From: CADEFX01 sp050260355 | GTDB lineage: Bacteria > Pseudomonadota > Alphaproteobacteria > Rhizobiales > Hyphomicrobiaceae | Length of the DNA stretch: 22,165 nt | Direction of reading: 5' to 3' | NCBI GenBank assembly: GCA_050260355.1 | Contig: JBLNBZ010000009.1 | Span: forward strand, 1-22,165 | Part shown: piece by piece, positions 1 through 6,431 of the stretch | Layout of the letters: each line of letters opens with the position of its first letter | How positions within the stretch are numbered: the first letter of the stretch is position 1 | Notes under the pieces: generated by a model | Told to the model about the DNA's origin: nothing | Database searches by the model: none | The model's input: only the letters and a program-made list of their open reading frames with translations | Program-made: the position numbers and the translations under genes

Positions 1-73
1 ATTTCCCCCTGAACTAGCTCATTTCGCAATCGCACGGACGCGGCTTCGCACGAAGAATCGCTAGGTTGGCTCC

Positions 74-106
74 CCTCACGCCACCCCTCCCGAAGGGTGA
101 GTGAGG
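74..106. repeat. imperfect inverted repeat downstream of the alcohol dehydrogenase gene
   Basis: The outer arms CCTCAC (74-79) and GTGAGG (101-106) pair, and the inner CACCC can pair with GGGTG. The hairpin lies just past the stop of the minus-strand dehydrogenase gene and could act as a 3' processing or termination structure. No run of T follows it on the minus strand, so an intrinsic terminator is not convincing. Confidence 0.35.
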
Positions 107-116
107 CCCGCGCGCC

Positions 117-1166
117 TCACGACGGCAGAATGACGCCCTTGCCCGTCGTCTGCGTATCGAAGGTCCTGTAGGCCTCCTCGGCCTGCTCGAGCCTCCAGCG
201 GTGCGTGAAGAGCTTGTCGACGGCAATGTTGTGGTCGGCGACGAACTCCGCGCACTCGGCCTGGCCTTGCTTGGAGAATGTCCACGAGCCGACCAGCGTC
301 ACCTGCCGCCGCAGCAGATCGGAGCTGACGTCCAGCGTGACGTCGCCCCGCTCGCCGACGAAGCAGGCCGTGCCCCATGAGCGCACCGCGCGCACGCAGG
401 CCGCACGCGCGGCCGGTGCCGACGAGGCATCGAGCGTCTTATGGGCACCCTCGCCGTGGGTCAGATCGCGAATGGCCGCCACCGTGTCGTTGGACCTGGC
501 ATCGATCACCTCGTCGGCGCCGAACTCCTTGGCGAGCTTGCGCCGCTCCGGCGAGATGTCGAGCGCGATGACGCGCGCGCCCATCGCCGCGGCAAGCTGC
601 GTGGCCGACAGCCCCACCGGCCCCTGCCCGAAGATGGCGATGGTCTCGCCGCCCTGCAGGTTGAGCCGCTTGAGCGCGCCGTACGCGGTGCCGGTGCCGC
701 ACGAGATGGCAGCACCCGTCTCGAACGAAAGCGCATCGGGAAGCGGCACCAGCGTCGACACCGGCACCTTCATGTACCGCGCGTGGCCGCCATGCCCGCC
801 CGAGCCGAACACGACGGCGCCCTCGAGGCACATCTGCGTCCAGCCGCCGCGGCAATGCTTGCAGTTGCCGCAGCCGTCGTAGTGGTGATCCATCACGCGC
901 TGGCCGATGCGCGCCTCCCGCTCCGAGACGCCCGAGCCGACAGCAACCACGACACCGCACGGCTCGTGCCCGGCGATGACGCCGGCCTCGCGCTTGATAC
1001 CGCCCGTCACCGCCCCGCCCAGCGCCGGCGCGCGATAGTTGTGCAGATCGCTGCCGCACATGCCGGACGCCTTGATCTCGAGCACGACGTCGCGGGGTCC
1101 GGGTGTGGGATCGGGAAACTCTCTGAGCTCCAGCTTGCGGTCACCGAGAAAAACGACGCCCTTCAT
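117..1166 (-). CDS. zinc-dependent alcohol dehydrogenase (MDR superfamily)
   Basis: This 349-residue protein is a full-length medium-chain dehydrogenase/reductase, a cytoplasmic NAD(P)-dependent enzyme that oxidises alcohols or polyols or reduces the matching carbonyls. The catalytic zinc ligands are visible: C37 in GMCGSD, H67-E68 in AGHEP, and probably C156 in SCGTG. A structural zinc site follows the C-x2-C-x2-C-x7-C pattern at C99, C102, C105 and C113. The Rossmann fold has GQGPVG at 180-185, and D203 at the end of the second strand suggests NAD rather than NADP. The ATG has a GGAG ribosome site about seven bases upstream. It stands alone on the minus strand, about 190 bases from the PilZ gene. 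The family is clear, but the substrate cannot be told from sequence, and sorbitol, threonine and simple alcohol dehydrogenases share these motifs. Confidence 0.93.
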   Translation of the reverse strand: MKGVVFLGDRKLELREFPDPTPGPRDVVLEIKASGMCGSDLHNYRAPALGGAVTGGIKREAGVIAGHEPCGVVVAVGSGVSEREARIGQRVMDHHYDGCGNCKHCRGGWTQMCLEGAVVFGSGGHGGHARYMKVPVSTLVPLPDALSFETGAAISCGTGTAYGALKRLNLQGGETIAIFGQGPVGLSATQLAAAMGARVIALDISPERRKLAKEFGADEVIDARSNDTVAAIRDLTHGEGAHKTLDASSAPAARAACVRAVRSWGTACFVGERGDVTLDVSSDLLRRQVTLVGSWTFSKQGQAECAEFVADHNIAVDKLFTHRWRLEQAEEAYRTFDTQTTGKGVILPS

Positions 1167-1342
1167 GCCAGTCTCCGTGCCGTGGATCGAGTTGCGCTGG
1201 TCGATCCTCGCTCAGGAGCGGCTTTCGATCAACAGCGGCGGCTGCCAGCGCTGCGCTGCCGCACGCTTGGCGGCGCATCATGCGTTTGAACTGCGCGAGC
1301 GCTGACGGGTCGCCGCGCCCACCACCAGCCCTTGCTGTGTGA

Positions 1343-1370
1343 TGCTACATGCCGAGTGCTACATGCCGAG
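1343..1370. repeat. 14-bp perfect tandem duplication across the PilZ stop codon
   Basis: The 14-mer TGCTACATGCCGAG occurs twice in direct succession, at 1343-1356 and 1357-1370. The right copy holds the final codons and stop (1359-1361) of the minus-strand PilZ gene. The left copy lies just past the stop. It looks like a small slippage or duplication event. Confidence 0.8.
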
Positions 1371-1694
1371 CCAGCGCGAGATGCGGCCCTTTGGCTGGGA
1401 CTGTGTGGCTTTCAGCAGCACCTTGCGCAACTGCCGCCCACAACTGTCGATGAAGCGCAGGCCAACCTCGGTCTGCTCCTGCCAGCGCACCTCGCACTCG
1501 AGCACGGCGCCGCTCTTGGTCTGCCACAGATAGATCTTGCTCGGCAGGCGGACGTTCTGGGTCAGGCGGAGACGCGCGCCGGCGACCGAGAGATCGACGA
1601 TGACGCAGTCGAAGGAGCATTTGCCCGCGGCAAACATCACTTTCCCTTCGATCCGGACTGGGTGGCGCTCGAACTCGCGCCTGTCATCGTGCAT
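1359..1694 (-). CDS. single-domain PilZ protein (c-di-GMP-binding candidate)
   Basis: With the ATG at 1694 this gives a 111-residue protein that is almost entirely one PilZ domain, the usual size for stand-alone members. The binding signature is present: arginines in RREFER (residues 5-10) and DLSVAG (34-39), matching RxxxR and (D/N)xSxxG. Proteins of this type bind the second messenger cyclic di-GMP and tune motility, polysaccharide synthesis or transcription through protein partners. No partner gene is adjacent. The reading frame stays open to 1847, but the extra 51 residues are arginine- and serine-rich with no domain, so the internal ATG just before the PilZ motif is preferred. Its ribosome site is only a weak G-run. 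The gene is divergent from the hydrolase gene to its right. Confidence 0.85.
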   Translation of the reverse strand: MHDDRREFERHPVRIEGKVMFAAGKCSFDCVIVDLSVAGARLRLTQNVRLPSKIYLWQTKSGAVLECEVRWQEQTEVGLRFIDSCGRQLRKVLLKATQSQPKGRISRWLGM

Positions 1695-2007
1695 ATGCAG
1701 CCCCCGCTGCGGCGACCTCGCACAAGACTTGCCTTGCGGGGATCGTCTCGCTTCTCCTGCTACCAGATTGGCCCTTGAGGATCGACGCGCCGACCGACCC
1801 TCGGACGCCGGCCGTGATCGTCTCGACCGGCTTACCAATTCGACCACAGCTCGCTTTCGGCCTTGTTAAGAGATGACCCACAATTTGAGACGGGCTGGGC
1901 CCATGCCGCCCTGACTGCACCCGACCCCGGCGGGCAGGAGCCCTTCCTTATGCAACCCGGCTCGTCTATGTACCCCCGAGCACCCATGGCACAGCGCCGG
2001 AGCGAGC
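1695..2007. other. 313-bp divergent intergenic region, no gene seen
   Basis: This stretch separates the PilZ gene (minus) from the hydrolase gene (plus) and should hold both promoters. No -35/-10 pair was convincing on either strand. Around 1800-1860 the minus strand has a run that superficially resembles a tRNA D-arm, but no T-arm or acceptor closes it. Short open frames here have no recognisable protein character. Confidence 0.5.
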
Positions 2008-2919
2008 ATGGCCGACGAGCTTCCGTTTCGCAAAGAGATCAACTTCGAATACGGCGTGGCCAGCGAGCTTGCGCCGGGCGTGCGCCGCATCGTGGCGAGC
2101 AACCCGGGTCCTTTTACATACAAGGGCACCAATACGTATCTGCTCGGCCAGGGCCGCGAGATCGCCTTGATCGATCCGGGTCCCGAGGACGAGGCTCACT
2201 TCGACGCCATCATGAGGGCTGCCGGCACCAGCCGGATCACCGACATCCTGATCACCCATACCCACCGCGACCACGTCGATGGCCTGGACCGGCTGCAGCG
2301 GGCGACCGGCGCACGCACCTGGGGCTTTGGACGCACGGCCGTGGCGCGCGGCACCAGGCGGACCAGCCCGTCCGGCGGGGAGTTCGTCGACCAGGATTTC
2401 AATCCCGATGTGGTTCTGAAGGAAGGCGGCCGCTTCCAGGGCGAAGGCTTCGCGCTCATCGCTCTGCACACGCCCGGCCACGCTCCCGACCACCTCTGCT
2501 TTGCGCTCGAGGGCACCAGGATCCTGTTCTCGGGCGATCACGTGATGGCCTGGAACACCAGTGTGGTGGCGCCGCCCGAAGGCAATATGAGCCAGTACAT
2601 CGCTGCGCTGGAGCGCCTGCTCGACCGCTCAGACGAGGTTTACTTCCCAGGGCACGGCGGCCGTCTGCTCCAGCCGCAGCGCACGGTCAAAGCCTACGTG
2701 TTGCATCGGCGCATGCGCGAGCAGGCCATCCTCGATTGCATCCGCGCCGGCAAGACCACTATCGCTGAGATCGTTCAGGTCGTTTATCGCGGCCTTGATC
2801 CTCGCCTCGTGAACGCTGCCTCTCTCTCTGTTGCTGCTCACGTTGAGCACCTGGTTGAGCGCGGCCTTGCGACTTGCGAGGGCCCGCCGACTGCGCCGAC
2901 GCGCCTTTCGCCCGCTTAG
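2008..2919 (+). CDS. MBL-fold metallo-hydrolase (LACTB2/glyoxalase II-like)
   Basis: This 303-residue protein has the complete metallo-beta-lactamase metal-binding set: THTHRDH at 83-89 (HxHxDH), TPGH ending at H158, SGDH with D177, and FPGHGG with H216. It should therefore bind two metal ions and hydrolyse an ester, thioester or phosphodiester in the cytoplasm. After the fold, residues 225-290 look like the small helical or winged C-terminal domain of the LACTB2-like branch, ending near AHVEHLVERGLA. The ATG at 2008 has GGAG about six bases upstream. The last 161 bases overlap, on the opposite strand, the 3' end of the DUF1499 gene, and codon choice changes there: 21 of 53 sense codons end in T, against 10 of the first 60. 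Substrate is unknown. Confidence 0.93.
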   Translation: MADELPFRKEINFEYGVASELAPGVRRIVASNPGPFTYKGTNTYLLGQGREIALIDPGPEDEAHFDAIMRAAGTSRITDILITHTHRDHVDGLDRLQRATGARTWGFGRTAVARGTRRTSPSGGEFVDQDFNPDVVLKEGGRFQGEGFALIALHTPGHAPDHLCFALEGTRILFSGDHVMAWNTSVVAPPEGNMSQYIAALERLLDRSDEVYFPGHGGRLLQPQRTVKAYVLHRRMREQAILDCIRAGKTTIAEIVQVVYRGLDPRLVNAASLSVAAHVEHLVERGLATCEGPPTAPTRLSPA

Positions 2920-3772
2920 GCACGGCCGCATCCGGTTTGGCGCGACGCCTGCCGTGGCGTCCTCCGGTGCCGGACACCGTCGCATCCATGCGCTCCTGCA
3001 ATTCTTTGAAGAAGCCACGGATGCGCATCGCATTGCGGCCCAGATCGTGCTCCCCGTAGCGCGACGCCGAGCGTATATCGATGCGCGCCTCGCGCTGGTC
3101 GCCATCGACCCGAATGACGACATCGTCGTAGAAGCCGAGCACCAGCGTACGATCCACGGCCTCGATATAGCCTGGCTTGCCGCGACCCTGCGGTGGCTCC
3201 TCGGTGACGATCTCCCACCTGAGCCTGCGCACGACGTCGCCCAACAGCTCGAACGTCTCCGTGCCCGAGCGCGGGATGACGAGCGGCCTTATATCCGGAT
3301 AGGCGGTTGCCTGCAGCCGTGCCGCCTCCGCTCCCGGGTAGGCCACGGGATTGGCGTCCTTCGGCCTGAGCCTCGTGGCTGCCATGAATCTCGGCGGCGT
3401 TTGCGGATCGGTCGTCACGTCATTGATCTTGGGCAGATGCGATGCAACCACCGCGACCGCTGCCGGCCAGGCGAGCAGCAGCAGCCCCACGAGAGCTCCG
3501 GCGGTAGCGCTCCACGCGCCGGCGCGACCGTGCTGCCAGATCACCACGCCCGCCGCCAGCCCGAGCAGGATGGCGATGGCCGCTCCACCAAATCCGGTGA
3601 GGAACAGGTTGAGCGCGACGCGGGTCGGCAATGACGCCAGCCGGTGCAGGACGATCGCCAGCACGATGATTTGCAGACTGAACAGCGCGATGCGCCGCGA
3701 CCAGACTGCGAGCGGCGTGGGAAGCTCCTGGCCGAAGTCTCGCATCGTCAGCGCCATGTAGTCCGCTGCCAT
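2759..3772 (-). CDS. DUF1499 membrane protein with charged C-terminal tail
   Basis: With the ATG at 3772 (GAGG four bases upstream) the product has 337 residues. Three hydrophobic segments lie at about 27-44, 56-78 and 88-110, so the N-terminal third sits in the inner membrane. Residues about 112-262 resemble the DUF1499 domain of unknown function, with IPRSGTETFELLGDV and GYIEAVDRTLVLGFYDDVV recognisable. From about residue 270 the protein becomes a tail rich in R, Q, E and K with no domain. Most of that tail, the last 50 or so residues, is encoded antisense to the end of the metallo-hydrolase gene. The frame is also open upstream to 3865, but that extension lacks membrane-protein character. 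No pathway can be assigned. Confidence 0.82.
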   Translation of the reverse strand: MAADYMALTMRDFGQELPTPLAVWSRRIALFSLQIIVLAIVLHRLASLPTRVALNLFLTGFGGAAIAILLGLAAGVVIWQHGRAGAWSATAGALVGLLLLAWPAAVAVVASHLPKINDVTTDPQTPPRFMAATRLRPKDANPVAYPGAEAARLQATAYPDIRPLVIPRSGTETFELLGDVVRRLRWEIVTEEPPQGRGKPGYIEAVDRTLVLGFYDDVVIRVDGDQREARIDIRSASRYGEHDLGRNAMRIRGFFKELQERMDATVSGTGGRHGRRRAKPDAAVPKRAKGASAQSAGPRKSQGRAQPGAQREQQQRERQRSRGEDQGRDKRPERSQR

Positions 3773-4311
3773 ATTGCCTCGTACCCAAGCTGCCGTGCGA
3801 TCAATCCGAGAGGAGCGCGAGCATATCCGAGATTCAGGCAAATGACAGGCTGCGTATCCGATCACCCGCAGCTCACCGCGCGAACGTCCCTACGCAGCGC
3901 GCCCATCCTCGCGATCCGTTGGACCCGAGGCTTTGCCTCCTTCTCATCTTCTCGCCCACGTGGGGCGGAGCGGCAGGGGCCGTTACCAAAAACAACGGGG
4001 ATGCGGCGCCTGCCGCCCCACGCTCTACGAACGGACTGCCGGCCGCCAGTCCCCGGCCATCCTTACCGGGGGAGAGCCAGCGTACGCTAATCGCTGGCAG
4101 CAGACACGGCACGGATTCGCTGATGTCTCGTGCCCGTTCGTCGCTCCCGCTCCTCCGCAAGTGCCCAGCTCGCACCCGCAGCCCACGCGTGATTGGAGCG
4201 GGATGGCTCAAGCTTACGCGCGCGCCGAGCAGCGGGGATAATTTTCGTGCGCTGCAGGCGCTGCGGATCGCGTGCGCCGACGCAACTGAGACAACGCAAG
4301 GGGCGCGGCAC

Positions 4312-4339
4312 CTGGGTTCCGGCCTTCGCCGGGACCCAG
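4312..4339. repeat. REP-like palindrome A
   Basis: Arms of 12 bases, CTGGGTTCCGGC and GCCGGGACCCAG, flank a CTTC loop and pair with one mismatch. This form is typical of short intergenic palindromes scattered through alphaproteobacterial genomes. Confidence 0.7.
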
Positions 4340-4395
4340 ACGCGCCTCCACTTGTGTTGCGCGAGCCATGACAGCGCGACCGCCCCGCAAATGTC

Positions 4396-4418
4396 ATCCT
4401 CGGGCTCGGCCCGAGGAT
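4396..4418. repeat. REP-like palindrome B
   Basis: Ten-base arms, ATCCTCGGGC and GCCCGAGGAT, pair perfectly around a TCG loop. With its flanks it reads TGTCATCC...GGATCCA, the same layout as palindrome C in the opposite orientation. Confidence 0.7.
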
Positions 4419-4505
4419 CCAACAATCCGCGCACCTTGCCGTCGTGACTGACAGCACCGACGCGCCGCGCGCACACAACTACGCTTCCCGTCCGCGGCGC
4501 GATGG

Positions 4506-4528
4506 ATCCCGGGCATAAAGCCCGGGAT
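4506..4528. repeat. REP-like palindrome C, inverted relative to B
   Basis: Nine-base arms, ATCCCGGGC and GCCCGGGAT, pair perfectly around ATAAA. The flanks read TGGATCC...GGATGACA, the reverse orientation of B. B and C thus form an inverted pair about 90 bases apart, as in bacterial interspersed mosaic elements. It lies 70 bases beyond the serS stop, so it could also protect the 3' end of that transcript. Confidence 0.7.
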
Positions 4529-4598
4529 GACACCGAGTGAGAGGCACGGTCATCGCCTCACACGCCCGGCCAAGTGAGGGCGCCGCGCGAACGCGCGC

Positions 4599-6098
4599 TC
4601 AACGCGGCTTCTCGATCCTCTTGATCCCGCCCATGTACGGCACCAGCGCGTCGGGCAGCGTCACCGAGCCGTCCGCCTCCTGATAATTCTCCAGGATGGC
4701 GATCAGCGTGCGCCCCACCGCCAGACCCGAGCCGTTGAGCGTGTGCACGAAGCGCGTGTCCTTGGCCCCCTTTGGCCGGTAGCGCGCATTCATGCGCCGC
4801 GCCTGGAAATCGCCGCACACCGAGCACGACGAGATCTCGCGATACGTGTTCTGCCCCGGCAGCCACACCTCGATGTCGTAGGTCTTCTGCGAGGCAAAGC
4901 CCATGTCGCCCGTGCACAACAGCATGGTGCGGTAGGCGAGCCCGAGGCGCTTCAGCACCTCCTCCGCGCACGCGGTCATGCGCTCGTGCTCCGCCTTGCT
5001 CTGCTCGGGCGTGGTGATGGAGACGAGCTCCACCTTGGAGAACTGGTGCTGGCGGATCATGCCGCGCGTGTCCTTGCCCGCCGCACCCGCTTCCGCGCGG
5101 AAGCACGGCGTGTAGGCCGTGACGCGAATCGGCAGCTCGGCTTCGTCGCGGATGGACTCGCGCACGAGGTTGGTGAGCGGGACTTCGGCGGTGGGGATGA
5201 GCCAACGAGGCGTTTCGAAGACCGGCCATATTCCCGTTAGCTTGCCGCCAACCAACTTTGGATGATCCAGCCTTACGTTGATCTTTCCGGCGCTGGCCGC
5301 GTAGGCCCTCTCAAGTTCCTCTTTGCGACTTCCCCGAAAGGCGAACGACAATGTGCCCGGCACGTCACCAGGTGACACCTCAAACTCGGTCTCGGAAATC
5401 TCCTCCCGAGCCAATGCCAGAAACTGATCTTCTCTGAACTTCGGCAGCTGCGCCGTGCCGTACATCACCTCGTCGCGCACCATCAGCGGCGGCGCGATCT
5501 CCGTGTAGCCGAACTCGCGCGTATGAATATCGAGCATGAACGCCGCGAGCGCCCGCTCCAGCCGCGCGAGTGCGCCCTTCAGCACCACGAACCGCGCGCC
5601 CGACAGCTTGGCCGCCGTCTCGAAGTCCATCAGGCCCAGCGCCTCGCCGATCTCGAAATGTTGCAGCGGCCTGTTGGTCGCCAGCTTCGGCGGCTCGCCG
5701 ACTTTGCGGACAAGTTTGTTGTCGTGCTCGTCCTTGCCCTCCGGCACCTCGTCGAGCGGAATGTTCGGAATAACCGACAGCGCCGCGCGCAATTCCTCGT
5801 CGCGCTGCCTCTGCTCCTTCTCGCCGGCCTCCAGCTCATCCTTGAGCGCGGCAACCTCGGCCATCAGCTTCTGCGCCGTCGCCTCGTCTTTCGCCGCCTT
5901 GGCCTTGCCGATCTCCTTCGACGCCGCATTCCTGCGCGCCTGCGCCTCCTGCAGCCGCGTGACGACCTTGCGCCGCGCCTCGTCGAGCGCGATCAGATCG
6001 GCCGCGAACTTCACCTCGCCGCCAGGCTCGATCCCGCGCCGCGTCAAGCCGGCATCGAAGGCCGCGGCATTCTCACGAATCCATCTGATGTCGAACAC
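4599..6098 (-). CDS. serS: seryl-tRNA synthetase with a 71-residue internal segment
   Basis: This class II synthetase charges tRNA-Ser, and tRNA-Sec where present, with serine. The product has 499 residues; bacterial SerRS usually has about 425-430. It starts at a GTG read as FDIRWIREN, the standard SerRS N-terminus, with GAGGT five bases upstream; the frame is open further to 6194 but without SerRS similarity. Residues about 35-110 form the tRNA-binding coiled-coil arm. GTAQLPKF ends at 221, the serine-binding motif TAE is at 303-305, motif 2 runs from FRAEAG to about 357, and motif 3 has NGSGLAVGRTL near the C-terminus. Residues 227-297 are extra: most relatives have about five residues between EDLF and WLIPTAE. 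Their coding DNA is about 58% GC, against 67% on both sides, and uses rare codons such as AGG, ATA, CTA and GTA. All catalytic motifs are intact. Confidence 0.95.
   Translation of the reverse strand: MFDIRWIRENAAAFDAGLTRRGIEPGGEVKFAADLIALDEARRKVVTRLQEAQARRNAASKEIGKAKAAKDEATAQKLMAEVAALKDELEAGEKEQRQRDEELRAALSVIPNIPLDEVPEGKDEHDNKLVRKVGEPPKLATNRPLQHFEIGEALGLMDFETAAKLSGARFVVLKGALARLERALAAFMLDIHTREFGYTEIAPPLMVRDEVMYGTAQLPKFREDQFLALAREEISETEFEVSPGDVPGTLSFAFRGSRKEELERAYAASAGKINVRLDHPKLVGGKLTGIWPVFETPRWLIPTAEVPLTNLVRESIRDEAELPIRVTAYTPCFRAEAGAAGKDTRGMIRQHQFSKVELVSITTPEQSKAEHERMTACAEEVLKRLGLAYRTMLLCTGDMGFASQKTYDIEVWLPGQNTYREISSCSVCGDFQARRMNARYRPKGAKDTRFVHTLNGSGLAVGRTLIAILENYQEADGSVTLPDALVPYMGGIKRIEKPR
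5208..5420 (-). other. in-frame 213-bp atypical segment inside serS
   Basis: This segment codes for SerRS residues 227-297, between the helix ending EDQF and the strand RWLIPTAE. By-eye GC is 123 of 213 (58%). Flanking stretches of 107 and 60 bases are each about 67%. Its translation is mixed and soluble-looking, with an acidic first part and LDHPKLVGGKLTGIW near the end. It has no stop, frameshift, intein splice residues or zinc motif. No palindromic terminal sequence or target duplication was noticed at its edges. Confidence 0.75.
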
Positions 6099-6103
6099 GT
6101 TGG

Positions 6104-6108
6104 ACCTC
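6104..6108 (-). promoter_or_regulatory. ribosome binding site fixing the GTG start of serS
   Basis: GAGGT on the minus strand ends five bases before the GTG at 6098. No ATG lies nearby in frame, and the protein homology begins exactly there. Confidence 0.7.
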
Positions 6109-6173
6109 GTTGCTGCTCGACGTGGCGCAGCCTCACCTTTGGCAGCATCCTGGCGAAGGCGGCACAACTTCCC

Positions 6174-6206
6174 CCTCTCCCCATCGTCCTTCACGATGGG
6201 GAGAGG
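6174..6206. repeat. perfect 14-bp-arm palindrome
   Basis: CCTCTCCCCATCGT (6174-6187) and ACGATGGGGAGAGG (6193-6206) pair perfectly around a CCTTC loop. No T-run follows on either strand, so it is a dispersed intergenic palindrome rather than a classical terminator. Confidence 0.8.
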
Positions 6207-6224
6207 ATCGGGGGGTCACCCTGA

Positions 6225-6250
6225 CCCTCTCCCCGCAAGCGGGGAGAGGG
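6225..6250. repeat. perfect 12-bp-arm palindrome
   Basis: CCCTCTCCCCGC (6225-6236) and GCGGGGAGAGGG (6239-6250) pair perfectly around AA. It shares the CCTCTCCCC core with the palindrome 18 bases to its left, so the two are probably copies of one family with different tips. Confidence 0.8.
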
Positions 6251-6306
6251 GAAAACTGCGTCCCCAATCATTGAGTGCGGCGCAAAATAGGCGCGAGGGG
6301 CGCCAG

Positions 6307-6325
6307 CGTCTAGCGTGGCTAGACG
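6307..6325. repeat. 7-bp inverted repeat upstream of serS
   Basis: CGTCTAG and CTAGACG flank CGTGG. The repeat sits beside an AT-richer stretch (6326-6360) with a partial echo, TCTAACGTAGAC. It could be an operator or a leader hairpin for serS, with no direct support for either. Confidence 0.4.
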
Positions 6326-6395
6326 TGTAAATCTAACGTAGACAGACTTGGATTTTCTGACTCACGCCGTTCCTAAACCGGAATCGACACGTCCA

Positions 6396-6427
6396 GGCTC
6401 AGCCCTCTGAGGGAAGCAAGCTGAGCC
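6396..6427 (-). terminator. weak hairpin just downstream of tatC
   Basis: GGCTCAG (6396-6402) pairs with CTGAGCC (6421-6427), enclosing a second small palindrome, CCCTCTGAGGG-like. It begins five bases past the tatC stop. There is no T-tract, so termination is only possible, not shown. Confidence 0.3.
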
Positions 6428-6431
6428 GCAC

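Larger units (their letters stand above)
3773..4598. other. 826-bp region without a convincing gene, containing REP-like palindromes
   Basis: Open frames exist on both strands (for example 3919-4371 plus and 3873-4478 minus). Their translations are composed of R, A, P and S with no domain, and they run through palindromic DNA, so none is called. The right half (4312-4528) holds three strong inverted repeats, listed separately. A smaller pair, GCCAGCG and CGCTGGC, lies near 4076-4098. In many Hyphomicrobiales surE follows serS; here it does not. Confidence 0.6.
6099..6431. other. 333-bp tatC-serS intergenic region, palindrome-rich
   Basis: This gap has no gene. It contains two perfect long palindromes (6174-6206 and 6225-6250), a 7-bp inverted repeat (6307-6325) in an AT-richer patch of about 50 bases, and the GGCTCAG/CTGAGCC pair (6396-6427) just past tatC. 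It probably contains the serS promoter, but no clear -35/-10 pair was found. Confidence 0.6.

Noticed and set aside
1800..1865. Minus-strand stretch resembling the D-arm of a tRNA
   Set aside because: GAATTGGTAAGCC looks tRNA-like, but no anticodon arm, T-arm or closing acceptor stem could be laid out around it.
3919..4371. 150-codon open frame on the plus strand (and one of 201 codons on the minus strand, 3873-4478)
   Set aside because: Translations are low-information mixtures of A, P, R and S with no domain, the frames run through palindromic DNA, and no ribosome site supports a start.
5208..5420. Intein or group I/II intron inside serS
   Set aside because: At 71 codons it is too short for an intein, it has no splice-junction Cys/Ser/His-Asn residues at its edges, and the frame stays open, so no intron is needed.
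6174..6250. Rho-independent terminator of the tat transcript
   Set aside because: The stems are strong, but no T-tract follows in the minus direction, and they lie about 180 bases past tatC; they fit dispersed palindromes better.
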